Source of the DNA: Streptomyces celluloflavus
GTDB taxonomy: Bacteria; Actinomycetota; Actinomycetes; Streptomycetales; Streptomycetaceae
Reading direction: 5' to 3'
DNA length: 64,000 bases
Assembly (NCBI GenBank): GCA_000720995.1
Contig: JOEL01000032.1
Span: forward strand, 1 to 64,000
Shown: positions 33,461 through 42,829 of the stretch, in pieces
How positions within the stretch are numbered: position 1 is the stretch's first letter
How the letters are laid out: each line of letters begins with the position of its first letter
Notes under the pieces: generated by a model
Database searches by the model: none
Told to the model about the DNA's origin: nothing
Seen by the model: only the letters and a program-made list of their open reading frames with translations
Made by a program: the position numbers and the translations under genes

Positions 33461-34057
33461 TCACACCGGGTCGTCGAGGTCCGCGAAGGCCAGCTCGGGC
33501 GGCAGACCGGCGGCCGGCCCGCGGCCGAGCGCGGGCGACAGGCCCATGGGTCCGTGGACCAGTTCCGGGGAGAGGCCCACCCGCGCGGCGAAGGCGTCTT
33601 GGAGGGAGAGGACGGCCCAGACCGTCACCTCGCCGGCGGCGGCGTCCCGTACGCCCCAGTCCTTGGCGAGCGAGCGGATGATCGCCAGCCCGCGGCCACC
33701 GCGGGCCGTGACCGAAGGAGTGGCCGGAAGTGGCCGGGTCGGGCCGCCACCGTCCGTCACCGAGACCGTCAGTCCGCCCTGGGCGTCGATGCGCCAGGAC
33801 GCGCGGACGGACTCGGGCGGTGTGCTTCGGCCTGCGGACCGTGCGGAATCCGGCGATCCGTTTTCGTATATCGGACGCGCATGCCGACACGAATTGCTCA
33901 GCAGCTCCGAAAGAATAAGAACCGCGTCATCGACGACTGTGTCCTGAACTCCACTTGCCAACAGCTCTTCACGCATGCGCCGTCTGGCCATGCCCACACC
34001 CGCTGGACCATGGGGTACGGCCATGATCGACGACGTCGGCACCTCTTGTGCCACCAT
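33461..34057 (-). CDS. ATP-binding regulator (HATPase_c_2, anti-sigma-like)
   Basis: 198 residues from ATG 34057, with AGGAGG further upstream. The N-terminus is MVAQEVPTSSIMAVPHGPAG. The GHKL motifs are the N box DDAVLILSELLSNSCRHA, with catalytic/Mg ligands Glu and Asn, the G1 box VSVTDGGGPTRP, and the G2 box GGRGLAIIRSLAKDWGV. These proteins bind ATP and sequester or phosphorylate sigma-factor regulators. A Pro/Gly-rich tail of about 45 residues follows. It stands alone between DUF5926 and the GDPD gene. Confidence 0.88.
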   Translation of the reverse strand: MVAQEVPTSSIMAVPHGPAGVGMARRRMREELLASGVQDTVVDDAVLILSELLSNSCRHARPIYENGSPDSARSAGRSTPPESVRASWRIDAQGGLTVSVTDGGGPTRPLPATPSVTARGGRGLAIIRSLAKDWGVRDAAAGEVTVWAVLSLQDAFAARVGLSPELVHGPMGLSPALGRGPAAGLPPELAFADLDDPV

Positions 34058-34206
34058 CAACGCCACCCCCGAGACCTCCTTTGCCCCACGCCACGGGATG
34101 AATGCCCCATTGGACTGGACCGGAAACCGGCCAAGCGTTACGTGGTGACGCATTCGACACGATCGCCTACAGGCCGAATGCGCCGGTGCACACCCCGTAA
34201 GGGATC

Positions 34207-35052
34207 TCAGCCGAGCCCGAGCTGATTTCGTACCTGTTTCGGGCGGTTTGTGATGACGGCGTCCACGCCCAGGTCCCGGCACAGCTCGACGTCCGCAGCC
34301 TCGTTCACCGTCCAGACATGGACCTGGTGGCCCGCGCGATGGGCCCTGGCGACGTAGTCGGGGTGCGCGCGCAGGATCCGGATGCCGGGGCCCGCGATAC
34401 CGACGCCGGGCGGCAGCCGGCCGTCGCGGTACCGGGGCGTGAGGAACTGCATCAGATAGACGGCCGGGATCTCCGGCGCCGCGGCCCGCAGCCGGTGCAG
34501 CGAGCGCGCCGAGAAACTCATGACCCGGACCGGCGGCGGCACCGAGGCGTCTTTGGCCGGATCTGTGTGCCCGAACCGGCCGAGCAGTTCGACCAGCCGC
34601 TCTTCCACCTGTCCGGCCCAGCGGGTCGGATGTTTGGTCTCGATGGCCAGTTCGACCCGGCGGTCCGCGTCGGCGACCAGCTCCAACAGCCGCTCCAGGG
34701 TCAGCACGGACGTCCGCTCGGGATCCTCGTGCTGCCGGTCGGGGGCCTCGTGGTCGTCCGCGTCCGCCTTCCAGGAGCCGAAGTCGAGGGTGGCGAGATC
34801 GGCCAGTTCCAGGGCGGAGACGGCGCCACGCCCGTTGGAGGTGCGGTTCACCCGCCGGTCGTGGACGCAGACCAGATGGCCGTCGGCGGTCAGCCGGACA
34901 TCGCACTCCAGGGCGTCCGCGCCGTCCTCGATCGCCTTGCGGTAGGCGGCCAGGGTGTGTTCCGGAGCGTCTTCGGAGGCGCCCCGGTGGGCGACGACGG
35001 AAATGGCGGAAGGCCCCGGACGGGCGTCCTGGACGGGGCGTGCAGAGGTCAC
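34207..35052 (-). CDS. Glycerophosphodiester phosphodiesterase
   Basis: 281 residues from GTG 35052. It hydrolyses glycerophosphodiesters to glycerol-3-phosphate and an alcohol. The GDPD signatures are complete: VVAHRGASEDAPEHT, GADALECDVRLTADG, LVCVHDRRVNRTSNG with the Glu, Asp and His metal/catalytic residues, VELAIETKHPTRW and the C-terminal HVWTVNEAADV. No signal peptide, so it should be cytosolic and may recycle phospholipid headgroups. The weak ribosome site leaves the start slightly uncertain. Confidence 0.93.
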   Translation of the reverse strand: MTSARPVQDARPGPSAISVVAHRGASEDAPEHTLAAYRKAIEDGADALECDVRLTADGHLVCVHDRRVNRTSNGRGAVSALELADLATLDFGSWKADADDHEAPDRQHEDPERTSVLTLERLLELVADADRRVELAIETKHPTRWAGQVEERLVELLGRFGHTDPAKDASVPPPVRVMSFSARSLHRLRAAAPEIPAVYLMQFLTPRYRDGRLPPGVGIAGPGIRILRAHPDYVARAHRAGHQVHVWTVNEAADVELCRDLGVDAVITNRPKQVRNQLGLG

Positions 35053-35568
35053 CGCGTTATCGTGCCATCCACCGCCGCCGGCGGCCCGCGCGCTACCGGG
35101 AGGCGCGGACCAGGGGATGCGCCGGGCCCGCCCGGCACCGATGATCCGGCGTAACGGGCGAGCGCGGGAACCGGGGCGCGCGCCCCCACGGGAGACCCGG
35201 ACGCGCGGGGCAACGGAGGGTGCGTGGTGATCAGGGACGGTCCGCCGCCGGGGAAGAGCCGCGAAAGCCCGTAAACGGGGCGCGAGAACCCGTGTACGGG
35301 GGCGCGCCCCGGAGGAAAGTCACAGCCTCGGCTTACGGTGCCCTGACGCACGGTGGGAAAAGCTGGGGGACGGAGACTCGCCCGTACCGCCCGGATCCTG
35401 AATCCTGGAGTACCGGGCCCGCACTCCCGGGGCACCGGGCCGAGGAACCGACCGAGGAACCAACGGCCCGGAAGAAGACAGCAAGGCCGCAGAACCGCAG
35501 TACCGCAAAACCGCCGGACACGGCCGCGGGCCGTGGGCCGGCACCGTCGTGAAGTTGAGGAGAGAGCT
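35053..35568. other. Divergent promoter region, no gene seen
   Basis: 516 bp between the divergent GDPD and HtrA genes. It holds both promoters. No coding sequence or strong repeat was identified. Confidence 0.4.
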
Positions 35569-37143
35569 GTGAGCACCGAGAACGAGGGCGCCGCCGTCCC
35601 GCCGGAGGCCGAGCCGCCGGCGGCGGGCCAGGCATCGGACGGCGCGGCCGCGTCCGCCTCCGGCGCCCGGACTCCCCAGACCCCGCCGGCCGCGCCCCCG
35701 CCGCCGGACTTCGCTCCCGCCGTCACCACCCCCGGCGGCGCCACCCCGGCCGACCAGGACCGTACGGCCGCGCACCCGCAGCAGCCCGCGCCGCAGGGAT
35801 ACCCCCCGCAGCCTCCGCAGCCCGCGCAGTCCCCGTACGCCGGAGCCGCCCCCGCCGGTCCGGGTGGTCCGGCGGCACCGGGCGGGCCGGCCGACCAGAC
35901 CGCTCAGGTGCCCGTGTACGGGACCGCGTACGCCGCGCCCGGTGGCGGCTGGGGCCAGCAGCCTCCCTACGGGGGCGGCGGTGACCCCTGGGGCGCGCCC
36001 GGCCAGCAGGCGCCCAAGCCGCGGCGCAACGGCGGACTGATCGCCGCCGTCCTGGTGGCCGCGCTGGTCGCCGGCGGTGTCGGCGGCGGTATCGGCTTCT
36101 GGGCCGCGGGCCGCGAGGACTCGACGACGGTCTCCGCGTCCGGCGACCCGGAGGCGCTGAACCGCAAGCCCACCTCGGTCGCCGGGATAGCGCGCAAGGC
36201 GCTGCCCAGCGTCGTCACCATCGAGGCGCAGGGCGCGTCCGGCGAGGGCGGCACGGGCACCGGCTTCGTCTACGACAAGCAGGGCCACATCCTCACCAAC
36301 AACCACGTCGTCGCCAGCGCGGCCGATGGCGGCAAGCTCACCGCGACGTTCTCCAACGGCAAGAAGTACGACGCCGAGGTCATCGGCCGCGCCCAGGGCT
36401 ACGACGTCGCCGTCATCAAGCTCAAGAACGTCTCGGACGCCTCGCTCAGCCCGCTGCCGCTCGGCAAGTCCGCCGATGTCCAGGTCGGCGACGCCACGAT
36501 TGCGATCGGCGCGCCCTTCGGCCTGTCCGGCACGGTCACCACCGGCATCATCAGCGCCAAGGACCGCCCGGTGGCCTCCAGCGACGGCGGCCGCTCCAGC
36601 GCCTCGTACATGAGCGCCCTCCAGACGGACGCCTCGATAAACCCCGGCAACTCCGGCGGCCCGCTGCTGGACGCCGGCGGCAACGTCATCGGCATCAACT
36701 CCGCCATCCAGTCGGCCGGCAACGGCGGAGGCGGCGGCCTGGGCGGCGAGGCGCAGCAGTCCGGCAGCATCGGCCTGGGCTTCGCGATCCCGATCGACCA
36801 GGCGAAGCGGGTCGCACAGGACCTGATCAAGACGGGCAAGCCGGTCTATCCGCAGATCGGCGTCCAGGTCGACATGCGGGGCTCCGGCAACGGCGCGACG
36901 ATCGCCCAGGGCGGCAACGACGGCTCCGACCCGGTGACCGCGAACGGCCCGGCCGACAAGGCGGGCCTCAAGCCCGGCGACACCATCACCAAGCTCGACA
37001 ACACGGTGATCGACAGCGGCCCCACCCTGATCAGCGAGATCTGGCAGCACAAGCCCGGCGATCAGATCACCCTGACCTACCAGCGCGGCGGCAAGGAGCA
37101 CACCACCCAGGTCACCCTGGGCCAGCGCACGGGCGACAAGTGA
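35569..37143 (+). CDS. HtrA/DegP-like membrane-anchored serine protease
   Basis: 524 residues from GTG 35569 (GAGGAGAGAG upstream). Residues 1-160 are a Pro/Gln/Gly-rich cytosolic region, then one membrane helix LIAAVLVAALVAGGVGGGI. The extracellular trypsin-like domain has the triad His (LTNNHVVAS), Asp (QGYDVAVIKL) and Ser (DASINPGNSGGPLL). A PDZ domain follows (ANGPADKAGLKPGDTITKLD). HtrA proteases degrade misfolded exported proteins and respond to secretion stress. The layout matches Streptomyces HtrA proteins. It is followed by its own terminator and tRNA-Ser. Confidence 0.95.
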   Translation: MSTENEGAAVPPEAEPPAAGQASDGAAASASGARTPQTPPAAPPPPDFAPAVTTPGGATPADQDRTAAHPQQPAPQGYPPQPPQPAQSPYAGAAPAGPGGPAAPGGPADQTAQVPVYGTAYAAPGGGWGQQPPYGGGGDPWGAPGQQAPKPRRNGGLIAAVLVAALVAGGVGGGIGFWAAGREDSTTVSASGDPEALNRKPTSVAGIARKALPSVVTIEAQGASGEGGTGTGFVYDKQGHILTNNHVVASAADGGKLTATFSNGKKYDAEVIGRAQGYDVAVIKLKNVSDASLSPLPLGKSADVQVGDATIAIGAPFGLSGTVTTGIISAKDRPVASSDGGRSSASYMSALQTDASINPGNSGGPLLDAGGNVIGINSAIQSAGNGGGGGLGGEAQQSGSIGLGFAIPIDQAKRVAQDLIKTGKPVYPQIGVQVDMRGSGNGATIAQGGNDGSDPVTANGPADKAGLKPGDTITKLDNTVIDSGPTLISEIWQHKPGDQITLTYQRGGKEHTTQVTLGQRTGDK

Positions 37144-37157
37144 CGCGCTAGTCTGAA

Positions 37158-37188
37158 CCCCGCGACACCGCCGGGCGATGTCGCGGGG
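37158..37188 (+). terminator. Hairpin terminator after htrA-like gene
   Basis: Perfect 10-bp arms (ccccgcgaca / tgtcgcgggg) with an 11-nt loop. The right arm shares its last two bases with the start of the tRNA gene. Confidence 0.65.
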
Positions 37189-37274
37189 AGGCTTGCCCGA
37201 GCGGCCTAAGGGAACAGTCTTGAAAACTGTCGTGAGGTAACCCCTCACCGTGGGTTCAAATCCCACAGCCTCCG
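37187..37274 (+). tRNA. tRNA-Ser (anticodon TGA)
   Basis: 88 nt. Acceptor arms GGAGGCT and AGCCTCC pair, with G as the discriminator base. The anticodon loop is cttgaaa (TGA) closed by cagt/actg. A long variable arm (tgaggtaacccctca) marks a class II tRNA, and the T arm contains gggttcaaatccc. CCA is not encoded. Confidence 0.97.
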
Positions 37275-37281
37275 CACGTGG

Positions 37282-37318
37282 ACGGCCCCCGACCAGGGGA
37301 AATCTGGTCGGGGGCCGT
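37282..37318 (+). terminator. Terminator downstream of tRNA-Ser
   Basis: Perfect 15-bp arms (acggcccccgaccag / ctggtcgggggccgt), a 7-nt loop, followed by ttccttt. This is a classic intrinsic terminator. Confidence 0.9.
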
Positions 37319-37491
37319 TTCCTTTCCCGGTAGCCGTTGATCTGTGGCTGACGCGTGCTTGGCCGTGTTTGGCCGCGCTGTCCGGCACGGGGTCGGCCTC
37401 CGCGGCCGCCGCGTGCGCGTCTCATGGCCAGGCTGTGGACGGCAGTGGTCCGTGAGGGCCGGCCGCCTTGGCTGACGCATCGTCGCAGTGG

Positions 37492-38616
37492 TCAGGCACC
37501 GAGTACCTCGTCGGCGCTGCGCGGCTCCGTTCGCGGCTGCTGGTTGAGCTTGTGGCGCGCGATGGAGGATCGCCGGTAGACCTCCTTGCGGGCCCGCATG
37601 ATGTTGCCCAGGGGCGCGTGCTCGGCGGTGACCCGCCAGGGCGTGAAGGACAGCGCGTCCATCTTCTCCAGGTTTTCCGGGCCGGAGATGTCCTGCCGCG
37701 GCAGCCGCAGCTTCGCCACGGTGACGGACGGCGAGAGCTGCTCGGGCCACTCCACGGTGGTGTCCTCCACCGGCATGCGCTCCAGGTCGGTGCAGAGCTG
37801 GACCTGGATGTCGAAGGCGTAGGGCCGCTCCTGCAACTCGGCTTGCAGGGCGGGTCGGAAGACCTCCGCTGCCGAGGCCGGGTCGATGGTGTGCCGGACC
37901 ACCGCGGCGGCGGAAGACGGGTCGGGGGTGATGCGCACCTTCGCGATGTAGTCCCCGTGCCGGACCGCGCCCATCGTCCAGTAGCTCGACAGCAGCAGGT
38001 TTTCCGGAGGGGTTTTGGACAGGCGCAGGAAGGCCAGGAACTCGTCCCACGCCCAGTTGTCCTGGTCCAGCGTTCCCTTCCCGGTCACGAACTCGGTGAA
38101 GAATCGACGTGCACCGGGTCGGCCCTGCGAGAAGTAGGCCGGCGCGTTCAGGAACAGTTCCTGGATGAACAGGTAGTGCTCGACCGTATTGCAGAAGAAG
38201 ACCGGTCCGTTGATGTTGGCGTAGTCGAAGGTGCCGGTGTCCGGCTCGTCTTCCAGCAGGGTCGGGCCGGGGATGTCGAACATCTTCAGCGCCAGTCCGG
38301 TGGCGGCGCCCAGTCGCGCGTCCGATCCGGCGTGCGGCGAGCCGTTGGAGAAGCGGATGAGCGCGTCGTGGATTCCCGGTGTCGCGTAGATGCCCTGGGC
38401 GTACTCGGGGGGCAGCCCGTCCAGGATCTCCACCTGCCCTCGGACCAGCCCGTAGCCCTTGGCGTGGGCGTCGCGGAGGGCGCGTCCGGTGCCACCGGCG
38501 CCGACCGACTCGGCGATGTAGCTCTCGGTCTTTTCGATCACCGTCTGCACGTTGCGGTCGAAGTCCGGGTCGTCGTCTTCGACGTCAGGCGTGTAGCGGA
38601 CGAACTGTGCTGCCAT
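37492..38616 (-). CDS. Catalase-family haem protein
   Basis: 374 residues from ATG 38616 (GAGGAGAGG upstream). It belongs to the short, divergent catalase-like group that lacks the usual catalase length. It has GIYATPGIHDALIRFSNGSP, GLALKMFDIPG and DYANINGPVFFCNTVEHYLF, which resemble the catalase core strands, and YFSQGRPGARRFFTEFV. The canonical catalase active-site pattern is not obvious, so it may act as a peroxidase or peroxygenase. It is the third gene of an operon with DyP peroxidase (53-bp gap). Confidence 0.8.
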   Translation of the reverse strand: MAAQFVRYTPDVEDDDPDFDRNVQTVIEKTESYIAESVGAGGTGRALRDAHAKGYGLVRGQVEILDGLPPEYAQGIYATPGIHDALIRFSNGSPHAGSDARLGAATGLALKMFDIPGPTLLEDEPDTGTFDYANINGPVFFCNTVEHYLFIQELFLNAPAYFSQGRPGARRFFTEFVTGKGTLDQDNWAWDEFLAFLRLSKTPPENLLLSSYWTMGAVRHGDYIAKVRITPDPSSAAAVVRHTIDPASAAEVFRPALQAELQERPYAFDIQVQLCTDLERMPVEDTTVEWPEQLSPSVTVAKLRLPRQDISGPENLEKMDALSFTPWRVTAEHAPLGNIMRARKEVYRRSSIARHKLNQQPRTEPRSADEVLGA

Positions 38617-38669
38617 GACTTCGACCTCTCCTCGGAGAGCGTGATCGGACCTCAGGGTGGGAATCGCCT

Positions 38670-40022
38670 TCAGCCCTCCAGTTCGGTGAGCCATCGCAGG
38701 GCGCGCAGGCCCGGGAGGAAGCAGTATTCGCCGCCGCGGGTGACCACGAAGCCGGGCAGGTTCTGCAGGCGGCGTCGGACCGGTTTCTCCGGGATGGTGA
38801 CGCTGCCGGTTCCGTCGTGATGCCCGGCCACCGGGTCCTTCTCGCCGGGGTAGCCGATGAAGTTGCCGTCGTTGACCCACTCGGCCTTGATGAATTCGAA
38901 TTGCCGTTGCAGATGGGCTCCGATGAAGACGCCGACGAGGCCCCGATCGGCGCCGTCGTCCTCCAGCACGCCATCCGGCAGAGGTGGGCCGTAGGTGGTG
39001 CCGCGGCGGATGAGACGGTGCATCCGTGCGTCGCCGATGATGGTGGCATCGCGGGGGTTGGTGCGCCGGATGTGCGCACCGGCGGGGCACCGGAAGCCGC
39101 GATCATCGTTCTCCCGGTACAGGAAGTTGTTGTTGCGGTGGGGATCGGCCGCCAGTTCCGGGTCGTCGTGTTCCGGGGTCAGGGTCAGTGGCGCTCCGCT
39201 GGGCCAGCGTCCGACCATCTTCGCCGCCAGGAGCGCCTCCTCCTGGGCGCTGGAGGTGTTCGCGCGCAGGTACCGGCGCCAGGCCGCCACGTTGGTGTGG
39301 AGCTTGCGCACGGCCACGTAGGTCCCGTTGCGTCCCAGCACATCGGGGCTGGGCATGGGCGGCAGACTGCCGGTTTCGTCGGGGTAGCCGAGGAGGAACT
39401 CACCGGCCTTGATGGGCACTTCCTGCGGGTTGGAACCGGGCAGTCCTACACCCTCGATGTTCGGATGGCTGATGCCGTCGCGGAAGCCGAAGGTGGTGCG
39501 CCCGGTGGGGAGCTGGTGGACGTCCTGCTGCCAGATCACCTGGACACCGGGCGTGTCCTCGTAGGCGACGCGGGCCCGCTCCAGTTCCTTGTCCAGCAGC
39601 GCCGAGTCGGAGGAGAGAGCGCTCAGCGCGATATGGACATCGCCCGTTCCGAACGGTGTTTCCCAGTGGGCGGGAGCGCTTTGGCCCACGTCGCCGATCA
39701 GCTCCGCGCGGGCGGCCATGCCCTCACGGAACGCCCGCGGAAAGCTCTCCAGCGACTCCTGAGGTACTCCCAGGGCCCTCAGCCCCTGGTAGGTGAACGC
39801 CACGGCCACCCAGGCGTCCCGGCTCCGGTCCGCACTGGGCAGACCACCTGAGGTCACCGGGAGCAGCCGCCGCAGCAAGGCACGCCCGGCGTGCCGGTCA
39901 TCGACGCGCAGGAAGATGAACCTTCCCTCGTACGGCACCGGCCGTGGACGCAGTGCCCCGCTCTGGACGTCGTCAATCTCGACGTGCACGCCGACCGTGC
40001 TGCTGCTGTCCGTGGTGTCCAT
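38670..40022 (-). CDS. DyP-type haem peroxidase
   Basis: 450 residues from ATG 40022. Dye-decolorising peroxidases use H2O2 to oxidise aromatic compounds. Signatures seen: GFRDGISHPNIEGVG (the GxxDG motif with catalytic Asp), GTYVAVRKLHTNVAAWRRYL, CPAGAHIRRTNPRD, which contains the proximal His, and a late NLPGFVVTRGGEYCFLPGL. No Tat signal is present, unlike exported DyPs, so it is probably cytosolic or in a protein cage. It is the middle gene of the leftward operon with an ABM-like protein and the catalase-like protein. Confidence 0.9.
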   Translation of the reverse strand: MDTTDSSSTVGVHVEIDDVQSGALRPRPVPYEGRFIFLRVDDRHAGRALLRRLLPVTSGGLPSADRSRDAWVAVAFTYQGLRALGVPQESLESFPRAFREGMAARAELIGDVGQSAPAHWETPFGTGDVHIALSALSSDSALLDKELERARVAYEDTPGVQVIWQQDVHQLPTGRTTFGFRDGISHPNIEGVGLPGSNPQEVPIKAGEFLLGYPDETGSLPPMPSPDVLGRNGTYVAVRKLHTNVAAWRRYLRANTSSAQEEALLAAKMVGRWPSGAPLTLTPEHDDPELAADPHRNNNFLYRENDDRGFRCPAGAHIRRTNPRDATIIGDARMHRLIRRGTTYGPPLPDGVLEDDGADRGLVGVFIGAHLQRQFEFIKAEWVNDGNFIGYPGEKDPVAGHHDGTGSVTIPEKPVRRRLQNLPGFVVTRGGEYCFLPGLRALRWLTELEG

Positions 40023-40136
40023 GATCCGTTGTGCCTCCGCATCGGTCTCTGCCGGGCAGCCCTGCACCGGCCTGCCTGTGCCCGCCGGCGCGGTCCACCG
40101 ATGGGGGCGGCTCTGAAAATCGGTTGTGTCCGGGCT

Positions 40137-40727
40137 CTAGGCAGCGGCCTCCTCCAGCAGCTTCTGGAAGGCGGGCGTGGCCACCAGCTCCGCGTTGGCC
40201 GGGTTGTCCAGCGCCGCCCGGAACTCCGGGGTGTCCAGCACCTCCTGGAAGGCGTCGTCCACGCGCTGGTCCTTGTAGATCTGCTGAACGGTCAGATCGG
40301 GATAGGCGCTGACGAAGACCCCCGCGGGCGCCTGGTGGGCGACGAACCAGTCCTTCGCCCCTGGATCGCTGACGCCGGGGAACCCTTCGCTGTGCGAGAA
40401 GACCTTGTCGAAGCGGGCCCCGACCACCGTCTGGGCGAAGTCGTCGATGTAGGTGTCCCAGGAGCCGTCGAAGACGCTGGCGAACATGAACCGGGTGTCA
40501 TTGTCGAAGATCACGTGCCGTGCGTCGTGCAGGGTGCCGATCTGGCGCACCGCCGCATGGACGCGTTCGTCGTCCGCCGCGTCGGCGAGCGTGGCGAGAT
40601 CCTCACGCAGCGCATCGGCCTCGCCCGGCTTGATCTTGGTAAATACGGTGAACTCGCTGCACACCCCGTCCGACCGGCCTGGCCGCTCGGGGTGAGCTGA
40701 CTGGGCTGCACCTGTCGTCGCAGTCAT
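40137..40727 (-). CDS. Antibiotic-biosynthesis-monooxygenase-like (ferredoxin fold) protein
   Basis: 196 residues from ATG 40727 (GGAGAATC upstream). The region FTVFTKIKPGEADALREDLA starts a ferredoxin-like ABM-type fold, followed by RHVIFDNDTRFMFASVFDGS, WDTYIDDFAQTVVGARFDKV and GVSDPGAKDWFVAHQAPAGV. Proteins like this occur next to DyP and catalase-like genes in actinobacteria; a haem-handling or oxygenase role is suggested by context only. First gene of the operon, 114 bp before the DyP gene. Confidence 0.7.
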   Translation of the reverse strand: MTATTGAAQSAHPERPGRSDGVCSEFTVFTKIKPGEADALREDLATLADAADDERVHAAVRQIGTLHDARHVIFDNDTRFMFASVFDGSWDTYIDDFAQTVVGARFDKVFSHSEGFPGVSDPGAKDWFVAHQAPAGVFVSAYPDLTVQQIYKDQRVDDAFQEVLDTPEFRAALDNPANAELVATPAFQKLLEEAAA

Positions 40728-41268
40728 CGTGAGATTCTCCTGCCACGGATCGGTGCGAGGGTCACCCAGCGCCCGAATACGGGCCGCCATCGCCCCCACC
40801 TCTTCATCCTCACCGCCCGTGCGCTGCCTTGCATCTTCGGCCCGGGGGGATGCGGAGCGCAGCCTCGGGCGCCGGCCGGTCAAGGGTCCTCGCGTGCTGC
40901 GGAGCTCCCGAGGACAGATGCGCAGAGGCGCGGGAAGATGACAGGGAACGTTCCGGGTGCGACGTCGTCACGCTCCCGGGCAGCCGCTTCCGCCTGGCCG
41001 AGAAGCCGGGCGCTCGGCCGGCCGAGTAACAGCCTGCGGCTGCACTCTGGCGCCGTTCCCGCCGCCCCGTGAGCGGAGTGGTGAAGGCGCTCAGCGGTCC
41101 GGATGGCTGAGCGCCGGAGAGACCGCCGTTCGGAAGAGCCGGTTCCGGGACGGCGGCGACCGCGCCGGGGCTCTTCGCCAGGCCCGGGGCACGTCCACGA
41201 CAGGCCGGCGGCTGCCCGCGCCGGCCTTCCTCGACCCGGTCGCCGCCCCGACCCCGCTGGAGGTAGCC
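40728..41268. other. Divergent intergenic region, no gene seen
   Basis: 541 bp between the peroxidase operon and the GAP-family transporter. It must hold both promoters. No OxyR- or Fur-type operator could be recognised by eye. Confidence 0.35.
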
Positions 41269-41946
41269 ATGGGCAAAGTTCTCGGTGACGTGCTGGGTCT
41301 TGCGGCCGGTGTGGCGATCAGCCCGCTCCCGATCATCGCCATCATCCTCATCCTCGCCACGCCTCGGGGACGTCTCAACGGACAGCTGTTCGCCGTCGGC
41401 TGGATCCTGGGACTTTCGGCGCTGGGCGCGGTGATGCTGGCGATCGCTTCCCCTGCGGGTGCCTCCACCCCTCATCACCCGGCCACCTGGGCGGGAGCTC
41501 TCAAGCTCGCTCTGGGTGTGCTCCTGGTCCTCTTCGGTGCCCGGCAGTGGCACCGGCGCCCGGCGGATCCCTCGCAGGCCCAGCTGCCGAAGTGGATGGG
41601 CGCGATCGACCGCCTCACGCCGGTCAAGGTCTTCGGACTCGGACTGGCCCTGGCCGCGCTCAACGCCAAGAACGCCCCGCTGACCATCGCCGCGGGCGCC
41701 TCGATCGGCTCAGCCGGACTGCCGGTCGGGCAGCAGATCGCATCGCTGGCGATCTTCGTCTTGATCGCCACCCTCGGCCTGCTGGCACCGCTGGGAGTCT
41801 TCCTGCTCGGAGGTGAGCGAGCGCAGACCACGCTCGGCGGTTGGAAGGACTGGGCAGCCCAGCACAATGTCGCCGTGATGGCGGTCTTGTTCTTCGTTCT
41901 CGGGCTGAAACTGCTCGGAGACGGCATCTCCATCCTCGCCTCCTGA
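41269..41946 (+). CDS. GAP-family (Sap/LysE-like) membrane transporter
   Basis: 225 residues from ATG 41269 (GGAGG upstream). Six hydrophobic segments are visible: LGLAAGVAISPLPIIAIILI, LFAVGWILGLSALGAVMLAI, LKLALGVLLVLFGA, VFGLGLALAALNAKNAPLT, IASLAIFVLIATLGLLAPLG and VAVMAVLFFVLGLKLLGDG. This is the GAP/Sap family of LysE-like exporters, where known members move peptidoglycolipid or small molecules in mycobacteria. Substrate not evident; proximity to the peroxidase operon is divergent, not operonic. Confidence 0.85.
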   Translation: MGKVLGDVLGLAAGVAISPLPIIAIILILATPRGRLNGQLFAVGWILGLSALGAVMLAIASPAGASTPHHPATWAGALKLALGVLLVLFGARQWHRRPADPSQAQLPKWMGAIDRLTPVKVFGLGLALAALNAKNAPLTIAAGASIGSAGLPVGQQIASLAIFVLIATLGLLAPLGVFLLGGERAQTTLGGWKDWAAQHNVAVMAVLFFVLGLKLLGDGISILAS

Positions 41947-42081
41947 CAGTGGCCCACGCGTAGTGGTGTGGTTCGAACGCGGTATTCCTTCTGCGTTCGG
42001 GGTGTAAGCGGCGGGCACGGCCGTGCCCGCCGCCTGTACGTCGCAGGTGCGGTCGGCTCCGGGGTGGGGCAGAGGCAGGGT

Positions 42082-42768
42082 ATGAACTCCGTGCGCAGCA
42101 TCGAGCCGGGGGCGGGCGGCGGGCCCTCGCCGGGGCGGGTCTGGTACATGTCGTACGGGTCGAACATGTACCTGGAGAGGCTTGCCTGCTATCTCGCCGG
42201 GGGCCGGCCGCCCGGGGCGGCGCGGGGGTATCCGGGGTGCCGGGATCGTGGCATGCCCGCCGCGTCGGTGCCCGTCGAGGTGTCCGGGGCCGTGTACTTC
42301 GCGACCGAGTCGCCGGTGTGGGGAGGGGGCAGGGCCTTCTACGACCCCGGGGCGGCGGGGCGTGTTCTCGCGCGGGCGCATCTGGTGTCGGCGGGGCAGT
42401 TCGCCGATATCGCGGCGCAGGAGATGTACCGGGAGCCGGGCGCCGACCTGGACCTGAGCGAGGTGCTGGCGCGGGGGCGGGCGGTGCTGGGGGAGGGGCG
42501 CTACGAGACTCTGGTGTGCGCCGGGCAGTTGGACGGCCTGCCCGTGCTCACCTTCACCGCGCCGTGGGGTATCGACGAGGTGGCCTGGGTCCCGCCGTCC
42601 GCGGCGTATGTGCGGTTTCTGTGTCTGGGGCTTCTGGAGGCGGGGGCGTGGGACGCCGAGACGGTGGCCGCTTATGTCGCGAGCCGTCCGGGGGCGGCCG
42701 GATATTGGACGGCGCGGGCGGTCGGAGAGCTGATCCACGGGTCGGGGCCGGGGGGAACGGTGGTCTGA
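42082..42768 (+). CDS. Gamma-glutamylcyclotransferase-fold protein
   Basis: 228 residues from ATG 42082. The motif RVWYMSYGSNMYLERLACYL is the YGSN substrate loop of GGCT/AIG2-like proteins. The catalytic Glu of that fold may be in AGRVLARAHLVSAGQFADIA or EMYREPGADLDLSE. The family makes 5-oxoproline from gamma-glutamyl amines. Length and C-terminal residues (SAAYVRFLCLGLLEAGAWDA) fit the longer Streptomyces group, whose function is unproven. Confidence 0.75.
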   Translation: MNSVRSIEPGAGGGPSPGRVWYMSYGSNMYLERLACYLAGGRPPGAARGYPGCRDRGMPAASVPVEVSGAVYFATESPVWGGGRAFYDPGAAGRVLARAHLVSAGQFADIAAQEMYREPGADLDLSEVLARGRAVLGEGRYETLVCAGQLDGLPVLTFTAPWGIDEVAWVPPSAAYVRFLCLGLLEAGAWDAETVAAYVASRPGAAGYWTARAVGELIHGSGPGGTVV

Positions 42769-42829
42769 AGCCGACGCCGGGAGCCCGAGCCGTCGGCGGA
42801 TCAGAGGGGTTCAGAAGCAGTTCAGAGTT

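Noticed and set aside
35320-37425. Long frames antisense to the HtrA-like gene
   Set aside because: High-GC codon bias on the sense strand keeps the antisense frame open. The sense frame holds the complete protease triad.
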